The notes: generated by a model from the letters alone, not told the origin. A stretch of 64,000 bases of DNA from Roseiarcus sp963813555 (GCA_963813555.1 CAWEZX010000012.1:1-64000), one strand, 5' to 3'; positions 27,514-37,631 are shown, counted from the stretch's first letter. Translations and numbers: made by a program.

Positions 27514-27808
27514 CTACGTCTCGGTCCGCTCACCGGCATTCGTCTTCGGTATGAGAACCTACCTTGCGCCGGACTCGATGCCGTTTGCTCCTGTTCGATG
27601 AGCGGGAGCCGGCTGTTGCCGGCGCTCGATAGGCGACGCGATGACGGACGCGCGGTTCCCACCTTCGTAAGCGCAGAGCGCGGTCGTGATGGGGCCATAG
27701 CGTCGCCGCGAGCGTAATTGACTTGACTTCGCTGGGTTTGGCCCAATGATGGCTGGAGCTGGCGTCGGCGGCAGAGCTGCTCCCGTCGGAGAATGAGGCG
27801 TTCCGTAA
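27514..27808. other. No recognisable gene
   Basis: The stretch between the IS256 derivative and the FecR-domain gene has open frames only as shadows. No RNA gene or promoter could be named. Confidence 0.4.
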
Positions 27809-28567
27809 TTGCGCGATTTGCGATTGGTTGTTTTTGCGCTTTGCGCGTTCGCAGCCGGCCTCGGGGGAACTCGCGCGCAGGAACACATTGGCTCGACCAC
27901 GGTCGCGCATAATGATGTCACGCGCGACCTCGCCGGCGCCATGGCGCCGCTGACCGTCGGAGACACGGTCTATCGCAACGAAGTCGTACGCACGGGCGCG
28001 GATTCGACGGCCAAGCTCGTCTTCCTCAATTCGACAAATCTGGGGGTGGGCCCGGTTTCGCGCGTGACGCTCGATCAGTTCGTCTACGTCGGCGAGGCGA
28101 ACGGGCAAAAAATGGCGGTCAACCTGGCCAAAGGGGTGTTCCGGTTCACGACCGGCAAACTGGACAAGAGCGCCTATATCATATCGACGCCGACCGCGGC
28201 GATCGGCGTGCGCGGCACCGTACTCGACATCCGCGTCCAGAGCGCTCAGTCGCGTGTGACGCTCGTTGAGGGGCAGGCGCTGGTCTGTCCGCGCCGGTCT
28301 GGTGTCACCTTCGGCCAGCAGGTCCGCAATTGCACGCGCGCCGCCGGCGGACCTGGCGGGCCACGCTGCGAGTGCGTCGACTTGAGCAACGTCGGTCAAA
28401 CCGCTCAGGTCAAGAAGGGGGGAGGCGGAAACCGAGCGAGTTTGACCTCGAACGCGGTCAATTTCGCCTCGCTATGCGCCGGCAATTCGTCGCTTTGCTC
28501 CGGCGGCAGTTACGCGTCCGCGGAACAGGGCGGCGGCTTCGCCTCGGGCGCGCTCTGCGGACGATGA
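27809..28567 (+). CDS. Exported FecR-domain protein
   Basis: 252-residue protein with a signal peptide (LRLVVFALCAFAAGLGGTRAQ, cleavage after about residue 23). A FecR domain follows: VGDTVYRNEVVRTGADSTAK, LVFLNSTNLGVGPVSRVTLD, then the hallmark STPTAAIGVRGTVLDIRVQS and VTLVEGQALVC. The C-terminal part is Gly/Ser/Cys-rich with three Cys pairs. Stand-alone FecR-domain proteins of this kind are periplasmic and are not the membrane anti-sigma FecR; no FecI-type sigma or TonB receptor gene is adjacent. TTG 27809 is the only start giving the full signal peptide. The long frame on the opposite strand is a shadow. Confidence 0.75.
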   Translation: MRDLRLVVFALCAFAAGLGGTRAQEHIGSTTVAHNDVTRDLAGAMAPLTVGDTVYRNEVVRTGADSTAKLVFLNSTNLGVGPVSRVTLDQFVYVGEANGQKMAVNLAKGVFRFTTGKLDKSAYIISTPTAAIGVRGTVLDIRVQSAQSRVTLVEGQALVCPRRSGVTFGQQVRNCTRAAGGPGGPRCECVDLSNVGQTAQVKKGGGGNRASLTSNAVNFASLCAGNSSLCSGGSYASAEQGGGFASGALCGR

Positions 28568-28713
28568 GGACCGTCCGAGAGGCGCGCCCGCGGGCTCGTC
28601 ATCTGGGCTCCCGGAGCGATCGAGGCAATCGCGTCGTTACCCTGTGACGCGCGTCATTCAACCAACGCCCTCGATTTAACGCGGCATTATCGCGGCTTTG
28701 GCAAGCTTGGGCG

Positions 28714-30195
28714 ATGTCCTTCGCCTTGCCGTTTGTCCGCTCCGCGAGCGATGACGCCACCGAGGCCCGACTTGCCGGGCTGGGCCTGGCTGCAATCGCG
28801 ATCTTTCTGTTCACGCTCGCCGCCTTCTCGCCCCACGTGCTTGGCGACGGCGACACCTGGTCGCATGTGGCGACAGGCGAATGGATCATCGCTCACGGCG
28901 CCGCGCCGCGCGCCGACCCCTTCAGCTATTCGATGCCGGGCGCGCCGTGGACGGCGCATGAATGGCTGTCGGAAATCCTGCTGACACTCTCGTTCCGCTT
29001 CGCTGGGTGGAACGGCGTCGTGCTGTTGACCGGCGCCGCCGCCGCGACCGCCGCGCTGATCGTGGGATTGAGAACCGCACGCGAGCTGAGCGGCGCGCCG
29101 CTCATCGCTGCCGTTGCGCTCGGCGTCGGGCTTATGACTATCAGCCTGCTTGCGCGCCCGCATATTCTGGTGCTGCCGCTGGCCGCCGCTTGGAGCGCGG
29201 GTCTTCTCAATGCGCGAGACCGCGGCCGCGCGCCGCCATTTGCGCTCGCCGCACTGATGACCGCGTGGGCGAACATGCACGGCGGCTTCATATTCGGCCT
29301 CATGCTGATCGGGCCGTTTGCGCTCGAGGCGGTGACGGAGGCGCCGGTCGGAGCGCGTCTTGCGAGTGCGCGCGCTTGGACGATGTTCAGCTTGGCGGCG
29401 CTCGCCGCCGCGCTCATCAATCCCTATGGGTTCGACGCGCTCCTCCTTCCGTTCCGTCTGATGGCGGTCGAGAACCTGTCGCACATCAGCGAATGGCAGC
29501 CGCAGGACTTCAGCCATATCGGAACGATGGAGCTGGCGCTGCTGACCCTGCTCGGGCTCGCGCTGACCCGGCCGTTCGCCATGCCGCCGATCCGCGCCGC
29601 GCTCATCATCGCCCTCGTCGCCATGGCGCTGCAGCATTCGCGCCATCAGGTGTTGCTGGGGATCGTCGCGCCGATGTTGCTGGCGCGGCCGATCGCGGCG
29701 GCGATCGGCGCTGCGCCTGTCGGCGAAGAGCGGCGGCGCGTCGCGCGCATCGCGCTGGCGGGGACCTTCGCAGCGGCGCTGGCGATCGGGGGCGCGCGGC
29801 TCACGGCGCCGATCGCGCGGACCGACGGAGCCGCTGCGCCGATCTCGGCCTTAAGCGCGGTCCCGCCGGAGCTCAGGCGCAAGCCCGTGCTCAACGATTA
29901 TGGTTTCGGCGGGTATCTCATCTTTGAGCATGTGCGGCCGTTCATCGACGCCCGCGCGGAACTCTACGGCGACGCGATGCTGACCCTTTACGACCGGCTC
30001 CAGAGGGGTGACCGCGACGCCGTCGAGACGACGCTCAAGCGCTATGACATCGCCTGGACGATCTTCGCTCCCGGCAACCGGATCGTCGGCGTCCTCGACC
30101 GCGAGCCGGGCTGGCGGCGCTTCTACGCCGACGCCACGGCGATCGTCCATGTGCGGGATGCGGCGCTTGAGCCAGAGAGGCTGAAAGGGGATTGA
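28714..30195 (+). CDS. Multi-spanning membrane protein, GT-C-like
   Basis: 493-residue integral membrane protein with about eleven hydrophobic segments. The extracytoplasmic loop after the first helix contains GDGDTWSHVATGEWIIAHGA, APRADPFSYSMPG and WTAHEWLSEILL, an acidic loop layout like that of dolichyl-phosphate-dependent (GT-C fold) transferases. A soluble C-terminal part carries LNDYGFGGYLIFEHVRPFID and ARAELYGDAMLTLYDRLQRG. Homologues are usually annotated as hypothetical membrane proteins. It follows the FecR-domain gene by about 150 bases. Substrate unknown. Confidence 0.7.
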   Translation: MSFALPFVRSASDDATEARLAGLGLAAIAIFLFTLAAFSPHVLGDGDTWSHVATGEWIIAHGAAPRADPFSYSMPGAPWTAHEWLSEILLTLSFRFAGWNGVVLLTGAAAATAALIVGLRTARELSGAPLIAAVALGVGLMTISLLARPHILVLPLAAAWSAGLLNARDRGRAPPFALAALMTAWANMHGGFIFGLMLIGPFALEAVTEAPVGARLASARAWTMFSLAALAAALINPYGFDALLLPFRLMAVENLSHISEWQPQDFSHIGTMELALLTLLGLALTRPFAMPPIRAALIIALVAMALQHSRHQVLLGIVAPMLLARPIAAAIGAAPVGEERRRVARIALAGTFAAALAIGGARLTAPIARTDGAAAPISALSAVPPELRRKPVLNDYGFGGYLIFEHVRPFIDARAELYGDAMLTLYDRLQRGDRDAVETTLKRYDIAWTIFAPGNRIVGVLDREPGWRRFYADATAIVHVRDAALEPERLKGD

Positions 30196-30273
30196 CGGGC
30201 GCGGCGCCTGGGTGTGCAGTTCTGCACGCGGTGCTTTGTTTTCAATGCGTTAGGTCTCCTTATTTGCAACTCC

Positions 30274-31824
30274 GTAACTGCCCAGCCGGGTTTTCAGGCT
30301 GTAAGGGCGTTGGCGAGGGATTGGGGGTCGGCGGCGAGGGCCTGGAGGATGGTCTTGCGCTGTTTTCTGGCTGTGGCGATGACCGAGCGCAGGGCTGCGA
30401 AGGCTTGAGCGGCTTCGGGGGTGCGGAAACCGCCAGAGATTTTCATCTTCACCTTCATCATCCTGAGCGCTTGTTCTGCGAGATTGTTGGTGAAGGGAAC
30501 GTCGAAGTCGATGAGGAACCTGAGCACGTCGTCTTTGAACCTGTGCAGGCGGATGAGCAGATTGTCTCCGGCCCTCCGTTTCGTTCGGCCGCTTTTGGGG
30601 CCGGCCTTTTTCAGGCGGGGCAGGTTGCGATGGAAGGCCAGGCCTTCGCGCAGGGCCTCCCAGTAGCGGGCGTGGAAGGCTTCGAGCGCTTGCGGGGAAA
30701 GAGCCGTTTTCCCGTCGGCGCGGGCTTCTGCGACCGCCCGGCAGGCGTCGCGCAGACAATCGCGCATCTTTGTCGCCCAGGGCTCGTTGTCGAATTCGAT
30801 GAGAGCCTTGAGTTCGCGCAAATGGTGAGCGTTGCAGAGCGCATGGGCGGGCGGCCGGGCCGCCCCGTCCAGATTGCGGTAGGGCTTGAAGCCGTCATGG
30901 ACGATCACGCCGCCCTCGAGCCCCTCGGGCATTTCGCCGCGCTTGCCGCAGGCGCGATAGAGGGTGAGGGCCGGAGCGGCCGCGGTATGCAGCCATTGCG
31001 TCCTGCCGCCGACGCGCAGGCCGGTTTCGTCGAGGCAGCGCACGCGGGAGGCGCGGATCATCGCCTTGATCCGCTCGACGACGGGGGCCAGCGCTTGAGC
31101 CCTCGCCCGCGTCCATTCCGCCACGCTGGCCGCGCAAAGCCCGGGCGCGCCAAAGAGATCGCTGAGCGTCTCGGCCGTCCGGTCCTCCGGGATCAGTTGC
31201 TGGGCGTTGAGATAGACGCCCACGGCCCGGACGCGCCCGCCATATTGAGCCGGTCCGATCGCCCGGTCGGGAAAGGCGCCCGGGTCCGCCCGCCGCAGCC
31301 GGCGCAGGCGTAGACAAGGCCCCGGTGTTCGGTGATCTCGATCAGCCGCTCCGGCAGATCGAACACCTGACGCCGCTCCATCCCCGCCGCCATCGCGGAG
31401 GTGAGGGCGCAGCCGCAATGGCGGCAGGCGAAAGCCTCGTGCGTCACGATCCGGTCGGGCTCGGCGACCTGGCGAAGGGTTTCGCCCTTGTGCCCCTTCT
31501 GCCCGCCGCTCGGGCGCCCCGACGGCTCGCGAAGGCTCACCGGCTTCTTTCTCAGCCCGTCGCTCGACGGCGGTTTGCTGCTGTTCGTGCTGTTCGTGTC
31601 CAGCCGGCGCCGAAGCTCAGCGACTTCCTGCCGCAACGCTGCATTCTCAGCCCGCAACGCTTCCAGCTCCCGCTGAAGCGACGCAATCAGGGACGCGACT
31701 TCCGGAGGAAGAATCATGCCGCAAGGGAATCATGCTTTCCTCGAAAAGACTCTCCCAAAAACCCTCAAACCCAAAAATCCCCGCCACCTGTGACAATTCA
31801 GAACTCACCCGGCTGGGCAGTTAC
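30274..31824 (-). mobile_element. IS66 family element with intact ends and 8-bp duplication
   Basis: 1,551-bp element with 18-base perfect terminal inverted repeats (GTAACTGCCCAGCCGGGT at 30274 and its complement ending at 31824). It is flanked by the direct repeat GCAACTCC at 30266-30273 and 31825-31832, the 8-bp duplication typical of IS66. It has only a tnpC-type gene. The clean ends show a recent insertion, although its transposase has a frameshift. Confidence 0.92.
30294..31717 (-). pseudogene. IS66 TnpC transposase with one frameshift
   Basis: From 31717 the N-terminal part reads MILPPEVASLIASLQRELEA, DTNSTNSSKPPSSDGLRKKP, the Cys region (CRHCGCALTSAM, ACAGCGGRTRAPFP) and breaks near 31270. 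The next frame continues RAIGPAQYGGRVRAVGVYLN, VRCLDETGLRVGGRTQWLHT (Asp), NAHHLRELKALIEFDNEPWA and FTNNLAEQALRMMKVKMKIS, ending at 30294. A one-base change separates two otherwise complete halves. A sequencing error is possible, given the perfect IS ends and target duplication. Confidence 0.85.
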
Positions 31825-31967
31825 GCAACTCCGAAAAAATGGCGGCGCCTGCCTGATGAGAAAACAGCGCAGCTTCTGAAAATTACACCATTTTATCATG
31901 GCCTTCTGTAAACTCAAGCATTTGTTGATGGCAATTGTCGATGCGCCTGCAGAGAGGCGAAGCGCCT

Positions 31968-33862
31968 CTACTCGGGCAGCCCGGCTTGCCGTAGCGCGCC
32001 GACCATCTTCTCCCGATAGGCGGCGTCGAAGCAGACGAGCTTATAGACCGCGTCGGCTTCGCGAATGGTCATCGTGGGAACCATCTTCAAAAGCGCCGCG
32101 ACATGCTGCTTGGCTTCGTCGACGCGGCCGAGGAACGGCAGGGTGTAGGCGAGATCGAGATGCGACAGCCAGAACAATTCGATGTACGCGCGCTGAAAGT
32201 CTTCATAGGCCTCGGGATAATCGCCGCGGAACCAGGCTCGCTTCGCCTTCGGCCACCACCAGTACGGAACGGCGGAGGGCCCCGCCAGCTTGATGGCCTT
32301 TTCGGCCAGCGCGGTCCCTTCGTCCCAGTGACCGGTAAAGGCCACGTACAACCCGAGGGTTCCCAAATTGCCGGCGTCGTAGGGACCGAGCGCCGCCGCT
32401 TTTTCCGCCTCGACCAGAACGCGCTCCGGTTGACATTTGGCGTAATAGCCCGCCGCAACGCGGCGCTGAGCCAAGAGGTCCAGGGGCGCGAGATCTTGGG
32501 CGCGGACGCTCGCCTGCAACTCCCGGTCCGCCAGATGCGAGCGCTTTTCGACGCTTGCTTCCTCGGGCGGCAACCCCCAGCCCCAAATCCTCTGGTTCTG
32601 GATGACATTGGCGAGCGCTGACCACACATTGGCGTTCGATGGCTCTCTTTTCGCCGCCGCTTCAAGGCAAGCGCGCGCGCTCGCGACCGTGTCCGGCCTG
32701 GTGTCGGCTCCAAAGCCTAGAAGCACGCAACCCCAGGTCGTCTTCTCGATGTCGCCCGCGGACGAAAGGCGGGCGCGCTCGACGTCCAGGATCGCGTTGC
32801 GCAACAGCTACTCCGCGTGGCCAGCGACTTCAGCCTCGGCGGCAGCGGTGTTGACGTTTTCGAGGATCGGCGAAATCGTCCGGGACCAGACGCGCGCGCC
32901 GGAATGAACGTCGTCGACTTCAAACGTCACGCGCAGCGCGTCGCCGCCGGCTTCCAGGCTTCCGGTGACGACATAGTCGGCGTTCAACTGCCGTCCGATC
33001 TCGATCGGGTCGGCGGCGCTCCCGGCCCCGGTGCGGCCGACGATGCGCCAGATCGCCCTATTTCCGGCAATATCCTTTGCCTTCTGACCTATGCGCCGGG
33101 CGAGCAAATCGTATTGGGGATTGCCGGTCGCGTTGGCGAAGGGCAGGACCGCGACCGTCGGCACGCCGGAAGGCGCCGCCTGCGCCGTTTCCGACGACGC
33201 GACGGTCGCCGCGGGTCTGCCCGCGATCACATACCAGGCCGCGGCCCCCGCCACGACGAGCAGCGCTGCAAGCGCGGCCACAACCGGAATGAGCCGGCTT
33301 TGCGGGGCCGGCTTCGGTTTGGGCGGGGCGGCAGGTTTGCCGACCTCGACCGAATAGACGCGCACCGGCTCGGCGATGTTCTTGAGGTGCTGTGCGCCCA
33401 TGTCGGCGACCGCGACGTCGAGCCGCGCCTTGACCTGCCGGTAGGCGTCCTCCGAGAGGCAGATGGCGCCGGGCTTGGCGATGCCTTCCAGGCGCGCGGC
33501 GATATTGACCCCGTCACCCATCAGGTCGCCGTCGTCCTCCTCCACCACGTCGCCGAGATGGATGCCGATGCGAAAGACAATGCGCTGCTCCCCCGGCACG
33601 CCCGAGTTCCGCTCGACCATCGCATTCTGCACTTCGATCGCGCAGCGCACCGCGTCGACCACGCTGCGAAACTCGATGATCGCGCGTCGCCGGTGCGCTT
33701 GACGACCCGCCCGTGATGCACGGCGATGGTCGGATCGATGAGGTCGCTGCGCAGGGCCCTCAGCCGCGCGAGAGTGCGGTCCTCGTCCGCGCCGGCGAGA
33801 CGCGAAAAGCCGACAACGTCGGCGGCGAGGATCGCGGCGAGCTTGCGGGTCTCCGTCGTCAC
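31968..33862 (-). pseudogene. Class III adenylate/guanylate cyclase with TPR region, broken
   Basis: The layout is a cyclase domain, one transmembrane helix, a CadC/TolB-like sensor part and TPRs. From GTG 33862: TTETRKLAAILAADVVGFSR (metal-binding Asp). A one-base loss near 33680 follows HHGRVVKRTGD, then FRIGIHLGDVVEEDDGDLMG and DGVNIAARLEGIAKPG (catalytic region). The helix is LIPVVAALAALLVVAGAAAW. The next part is VPTVAVLPFANATGNPQYDL, ending at an in-frame TAG at about 32805 (GHAE-stop-LLRNAIL, where Glu is expected). The remainder (to 31968) holds TPR-like repeats such as RVLVEAEKAAALGPYDAGNL. Two separate lesions make function unlikely. Confidence 0.8.
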
Positions 33863-33958
33863 TCCGCCTCCCCAGCGGGCGAGCAACAAAGCTTCGCCGC
33901 GCCGGCGCCGAATAGAGCAGCCCCGGCGCGCAAAATCAATGACCCCAATTGTCAACCG

Positions 33959-34030
33959 ATCAGGGCAAGGCGCCGCGGGCGGCGAACTCGCTCTTGAGAT
34001 CGACGCCGGGGCGGAAGTGGATCGCCGGCA
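33959..34030 (+). repeat. Diverged copy of the HAD gene 3' end
   Basis: About 70 bases nearly identical to 34753-34822, the last 23 codons of the HAD phosphatase gene: both contain AGGGCAAGGCGCCGCG, CTCGCTCTTGAGATCGACGC and GGATCGCCGGCA, with a few substitutions. It lies between the broken cyclase and the DUF1328 gene. It is probably left from a local tandem duplication followed by deletion. Confidence 0.75.
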
Positions 34031-34229
34031 CTGGAATCAGCCTGCGTGACCGCGCAGACCTCTCGTATGGTCGCCTTTGACAAGCCAAAGCGCGGGATCC
34101 TTAGATCCGGGGCATTGAACCGTCCGGACCAGCATCAATTCAAACTCGCGGGCCGACGAGCTTGGAGGCGGATGCAGGACGCGCATCCGCCTCCAACGCC
34201 GGCTGGGTTCGTGTGCGGAGCCAGTCGCG

Positions 34230-34406
34230 TTATGCTCGACGCATCAGCGCGAAGATGACGCCCACAACGACGATGATAACCGCCACCCATATCAGGAGAT
34301 GCGCCCCGCCCATGGCGGTCGAGGCGACGCCGCCGAACCCGAATAGCGCTGCCAGGAGCGCGATAACGATCAGGACAAGCGCGTAATAGATCAGGTTCCC
34401 GGGCAT
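34230..34406 (-). CDS. DUF1328 small membrane protein
   Basis: 58-residue protein with two transmembrane helices: LIYYALVLIVIALLAALFGF and GGAHLLIWVAVIIVVVGVIF, the length and motif order (GFGGVAS between the helices) of DUF1328/YtjA proteins. These are often induced by general stress in alphaproteobacteria. ATG 34406 gives MPGNLIYYAL. A perfect EcfG promoter is placed so that its -10 lies 52 bases before this start, so expression under the PhyR/NepR system is inferred. Confidence 0.88.
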   Translation of the reverse strand: MPGNLIYYALVLIVIALLAALFGFGGVASTAMGGAHLLIWVAVIIVVVGVIFALMRRA

Positions 34407-34457
34407 GTCAGTGTTTCTCCGCGGGTGGGCGGACGTGTCCCGCAAACCCGGTGGATA

Positions 34458-34482
34458 AACGCGAGCACACGTATTCGGTTCC
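34458..34482 (-). promoter_or_regulatory. Sigma-EcfG promoter, perfect consensus
   Basis: On the minus strand: GGAAC (34482-34478), 16 bases, CGTT (34461-34458). It is an exact consensus match in front of the DUF1328 gene. Confidence 0.82.
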
Positions 34483-34752
34483 ATCGCATGGACGGTATGC
34501 CGTACCAGGCCGGCGCCTTGGATTTTCAAAAGGGTCGTTTCTGATCACGACGCCAAGAAGCATCGGCCCTTGCTCAGACGTAGCTATTTCGCAACCGACT
34601 GCGGCGGCTGAGGTTGCCAATTGGCGTCCCGAACTTAACTCGACCTGCGACGTTCGGTATTGAGCCAACGGGCTCCTCGGGAAGCTCCTCGGGCAGACCC
34701 CGGGCGCCACAGCCGCCGTGACGCATGTGCGCCCGCGACCGCTTCCGACCCT

Positions 34753-35352
34753 TCAGGGCAAGGCGCCGCGGTCGGCGAGCTCGCTCTTGAGATCGACGCC
34801 GGGGCGGAAATGGATCGCCGGCATGCCGAGCGCTTCGGAAGCCCGAACGTTGGCGATCGAGTCGTCGATGAACAAGAGTTCGCTCGGCCGTCGCCCGACG
34901 CGCTCAAACAGGATTTCGTAAATGCGCGGGTCCGGCTTGATGACGCCGACATGGCCGGAGATGACGCGGTCGTCGAATTCGTTCAGGAAATCGTGGTGGC
35001 GCTCCGCCAGCGCGAAGGTTTCGCGGCCAAAGTTGCTGAGCGCGTAGACCGGCTTGCCGGACGCGCGCAATCGGCGCAGCAGCGCGACATTCTCCTCGAT
35101 CGGCCCGCCGAGCGTCTCGATCCAGCGCTCGCGGAACATCCTGAGTTCCCCGGCGAATTCGGGGAAGCTCTTGCCCCGCGCCTCGAGCGCCGCGGCGAAA
35201 TCCGCGACAACGTCCGTGTGCGAGACAAAGTCCATGCCGAGCGCGGTCGCCAGGAAGCGCTCCATGCGTTCCTCGTCGTCGAACACCTTGCGGTAGAGAT
35301 TGCGCGGATTCCAGCGCAACAGAACGTTGCCAATGTCAAAGACGACGATCAT
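34753..35352 (-). CDS. HAD-superfamily phosphatase (YihX-like)
   Basis: 199-residue soluble hydrolase of the HAD-IA type. Motif I VFDIGNVLLRW (nucleophile Asp; the second acid is replaced by Asn, as in YihX-like proteins), motif II Ser in PVYALSNFG, motif III Lys in GVIKPDPRIYE, and motif IV acidic pair in LLFIDDSIANVRAS. Small sugar phosphates are typical substrates of the group; the actual substrate is unknown. It is transcribed alone. The last part of the gene is duplicated about 0.8 kb downstream (33959-34030). Confidence 0.85.
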   Translation of the reverse strand: MIVVFDIGNVLLRWNPRNLYRKVFDDEERMERFLATALGMDFVSHTDVVADFAAALEARGKSFPEFAGELRMFRERWIETLGGPIEENVALLRRLRASGKPVYALSNFGRETFALAERHHDFLNEFDDRVISGHVGVIKPDPRIYEILFERVGRRPSELLFIDDSIANVRASEALGMPAIHFRPGVDLKSELADRGALP

Positions 35353-35637
35353 CAGGATTCCTTGCAGCTGGTTCGGGGAGGTGAGACGAGAGGGAGGAGC
35401 GAGGTATATCGCCTATAGATAGCCAAAGGGATTTTCTTGATTGCCCCCCGTATCGTCGCCCCTCTGGACGACCGGTTCGACGGCCGCGATTCCAACCGCT
35501 CCTGTCGATAGCGAATGAACTTGTCCAGTTTTGGTAGCACATCATCTGTCCGCTTCTTCTGGTTCTGTTCTGCTGTGGAACTGTGGGCAAGGCGGATGCC
35601 TTGTCCGCATTTCCACAGCCCGCGCCGCCGAGCGGAT
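35353..35637. other. No recognisable gene
   Basis: Upstream of the HAD gene, about 285 bases with no supported coding sequence; it borders the transposase scrap at 35638. Confidence 0.4.
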
Positions 35638-35937
35638 TTAAGCGGCGCGTTTTTCATCGTGGCTGTCCTTGAGCGCTCCGTTGCCGTCGTAGCGTCCGGT
35701 GCATCTTGGCCCGTGGAAGAGGGCGTGCGAGCCGTCGGGATAGACGTGGACCTTGACCCTCGCCTTGACGAAATGGGGCCGCATCGGACTTTCGGGGATC
35801 TGGAGCTTGAGGGTGCGGTAGGAGACGCAATTGTCGGCGCCGACCTGGCGCTCCTCCTCGACGCACAGGATCTCGTCGAGATCGACGCCTGGGATGGGCG
35901 TGGAGCGCAAAGAACGCGGGCGCCGCGCTCGCCACAT
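35638..35937 (-). pseudogene. ISNCY-type transposase, C-terminal fragment
   Basis: About 85 residues match the end of an integrase-core transposase of the type filed under ISNCY: VDLDEILCVEEERQVGADNC, VSYRTLKLQIPESPMRPHFV, KARVKVHVYPDGSHALFHGP and RCTGRYDGNG, with a natural stop at 35638. The catalytic core is missing, and upstream the frame ends within low-information sequence. Confidence 0.65.
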
Positions 35938-36062
35938 TCGACACGAGGCTTGCCGAGGCCGCGCGGGGGCAGGGGGTGGAGGTGGCGGACCTAATTAGGG
36001 TAGGGCGCGGGGCGGGGGGCCGCGCGGCGTGCGCCGCTCAGCCCCTTCCTTATGTCTCCGCC

Positions 36063-37631
36063 TCAGATCGCGTTCGACTTCATCTGGTCGGCGATATAGT
36101 CGGCCTGACGGATCGCAAGCGTCACGATCGTGAGCGTCGGGTTCTCGGCTCCGCCGGTAGTAAATTGACTGCCGTCCGAGACGAACAGGTTCTTGATGTC
36201 GTGCGTCTGGCCATGACTGTTCACGACGCCATCGCGCGCGTCGGCGCTCATCCGGTTGGTGCCGAGATTGTGGGTCGAAGGATAGGGCGGCGTTGGGAAG
36301 ACGCGCGTCGCGCCGACCGCCTCATACATCGCCTTGCCCTGCCCATAGGCATGGTTGCGCATCGCGTCGTCATTCGGGTGGTCGTCGAAATGCACGTCCA
36401 CGACCGGCAGGCCCCATTTGTCCTTCTGATTGCTGAGCGTGACCCGGTTCGTCTCCTGCGGCATGTCCTCGCCGACGATCCACATCCCGGCCATATTCGA
36501 ATAGCCGTCGATCGCGGTGGTGAATTCGCGGCCCCAGGCGCCCGGATCGAGGAAGGCGGCCATGAAGGGAAGGCCGAGGGAGAGCGTCTCCAGTTCGTAG
36601 CCGCCGACGAAGCCGCGGCTTGGATCGTTTCGCGCCTCGTCCCGCATGATGCCGGCCATCGTCGTGCCCCGATACATGTGCACCGGCTGCTCAAAAATGG
36701 CGTAGACCGATCCGGTGGTGTGACGCATGTAGTTGCGCCCGACCTGGCCCGAGGAATTGGCGAGCCCGTCAGGAAATTTCGACGAGGCGGAGTTGAGCAG
36801 GAGGCGCGGGCTTTCGAGCGAATTGCCCGCGACCGCGACGATGCGCGCCTTCTGTCGCTGCAGCTTGCCGTCGGCGTCGAAATAGGTGACGCCGGTCACT
36901 TTGCCGGAGGGGTCGTGCTCGATCTGGGCGACATGCAATTCCGGGCGAACCTCCAGGTTGCCGGTCGCCTCGCCCTTGGGAATCTCGGTGTAGAGCGTCG
37001 ACCATTTCGCCCCCCACTTGCAGCCCTGGAAGCAGAATCCGGTCTGCTGGCAGGCATTGCGGCCGTCGCGCTCTTGCGAATTGATCGCCATCCGGCCGGT
37101 GTGGCACTCCTTATAGCCGAGCTTGTCTGCCCCGGCCTTAAAGACCTTGAAATTGTTGCTGCCCGGCAGCCCCGGGATGCCGTTGGTGCGGGTCACCCCC
37201 ATCTTGTCCTCGGCCTTGGCGTAGTAGGGCTCGAGGTCGGCGAGGGTGATCGGCCAGTCGAGGAGATTGGCGCCTCCGATGTGGCCGTAAGTCGAGGCGT
37301 CCTTGAACTCGCGCTCCTGCAAACGGAGGGAGGCGCCGGCCCAATGGATCGACGTTCCGCCGACGGCCTTGACGATCCAGGCCGGCAGATTGGGGAAGTC
37401 CTTGTGAACCCGCCAGTCGCCGGAGGTGGTCCGCATGTCCTTCCAGGCAAGCTGGGTGAAGCTGTCCCATTCGTCGTTGATGAAGTCCTCGTATTCGTAA
37501 CGCTTGCCCGCTTCGAGCACGACGACCTTGACGCCCTTCTGCGCCAGCTCGTTGCTGAGCGTCCCGCCGCCCGCGCCCGATCCTACGATGACGACGACGC
37601 GGTCGTCGTTCTGATCGAATTTCGCTGCCAT
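36063..37631 (-). CDS. GMC-family FAD oxidoreductase, gluconate dehydrogenase-like large subunit
   Basis: 522-residue flavoprotein. N-terminal dinucleotide site VVIVGSGAGGGTLSNELAQK; AVGGTSIHWAGASLRLQ; a Cys-rich stretch NACQQTGFCFQGCKWGAKWS; and the GMC C-terminal part with HNLGTNRMSAD and DGSQFTTGGAENPTLTIVTL. This matches the large subunit of membrane-bound sugar/polyol dehydrogenases such as gluconate 2-dehydrogenase. ATG 37631 puts the FAD site near the N-terminus. It has no signal peptide, and the gene for the Tat-exported small subunit lies 38 bases upstream in the same operon, so co-export is likely. No cytochrome c subunit gene follows, so the electron acceptor is unclear. Substrate unknown. 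Confidence 0.82.
   Translation of the reverse strand: MAAKFDQNDDRVVVIVGSGAGGGTLSNELAQKGVKVVVLEAGKRYEYEDFINDEWDSFTQLAWKDMRTTSGDWRVHKDFPNLPAWIVKAVGGTSIHWAGASLRLQEREFKDASTYGHIGGANLLDWPITLADLEPYYAKAEDKMGVTRTNGIPGLPGSNNFKVFKAGADKLGYKECHTGRMAINSQERDGRNACQQTGFCFQGCKWGAKWSTLYTEIPKGEATGNLEVRPELHVAQIEHDPSGKVTGVTYFDADGKLQRQKARIVAVAGNSLESPRLLLNSASSKFPDGLANSSGQVGRNYMRHTTGSVYAIFEQPVHMYRGTTMAGIMRDEARNDPSRGFVGGYELETLSLGLPFMAAFLDPGAWGREFTTAIDGYSNMAGMWIVGEDMPQETNRVTLSNQKDKWGLPVVDVHFDDHPNDDAMRNHAYGQGKAMYEAVGATRVFPTPPYPSTHNLGTNRMSADARDGVVNSHGQTHDIKNLFVSDGSQFTTGGAENPTLTIVTLAIRQADYIADQMKSNAI

Noticed and set aside
27530..28399. Open frame of 289 codons on the minus strand over the FecR-domain gene
   Set aside because: No domain; the plus strand has a signal peptide and a FecR hallmark.
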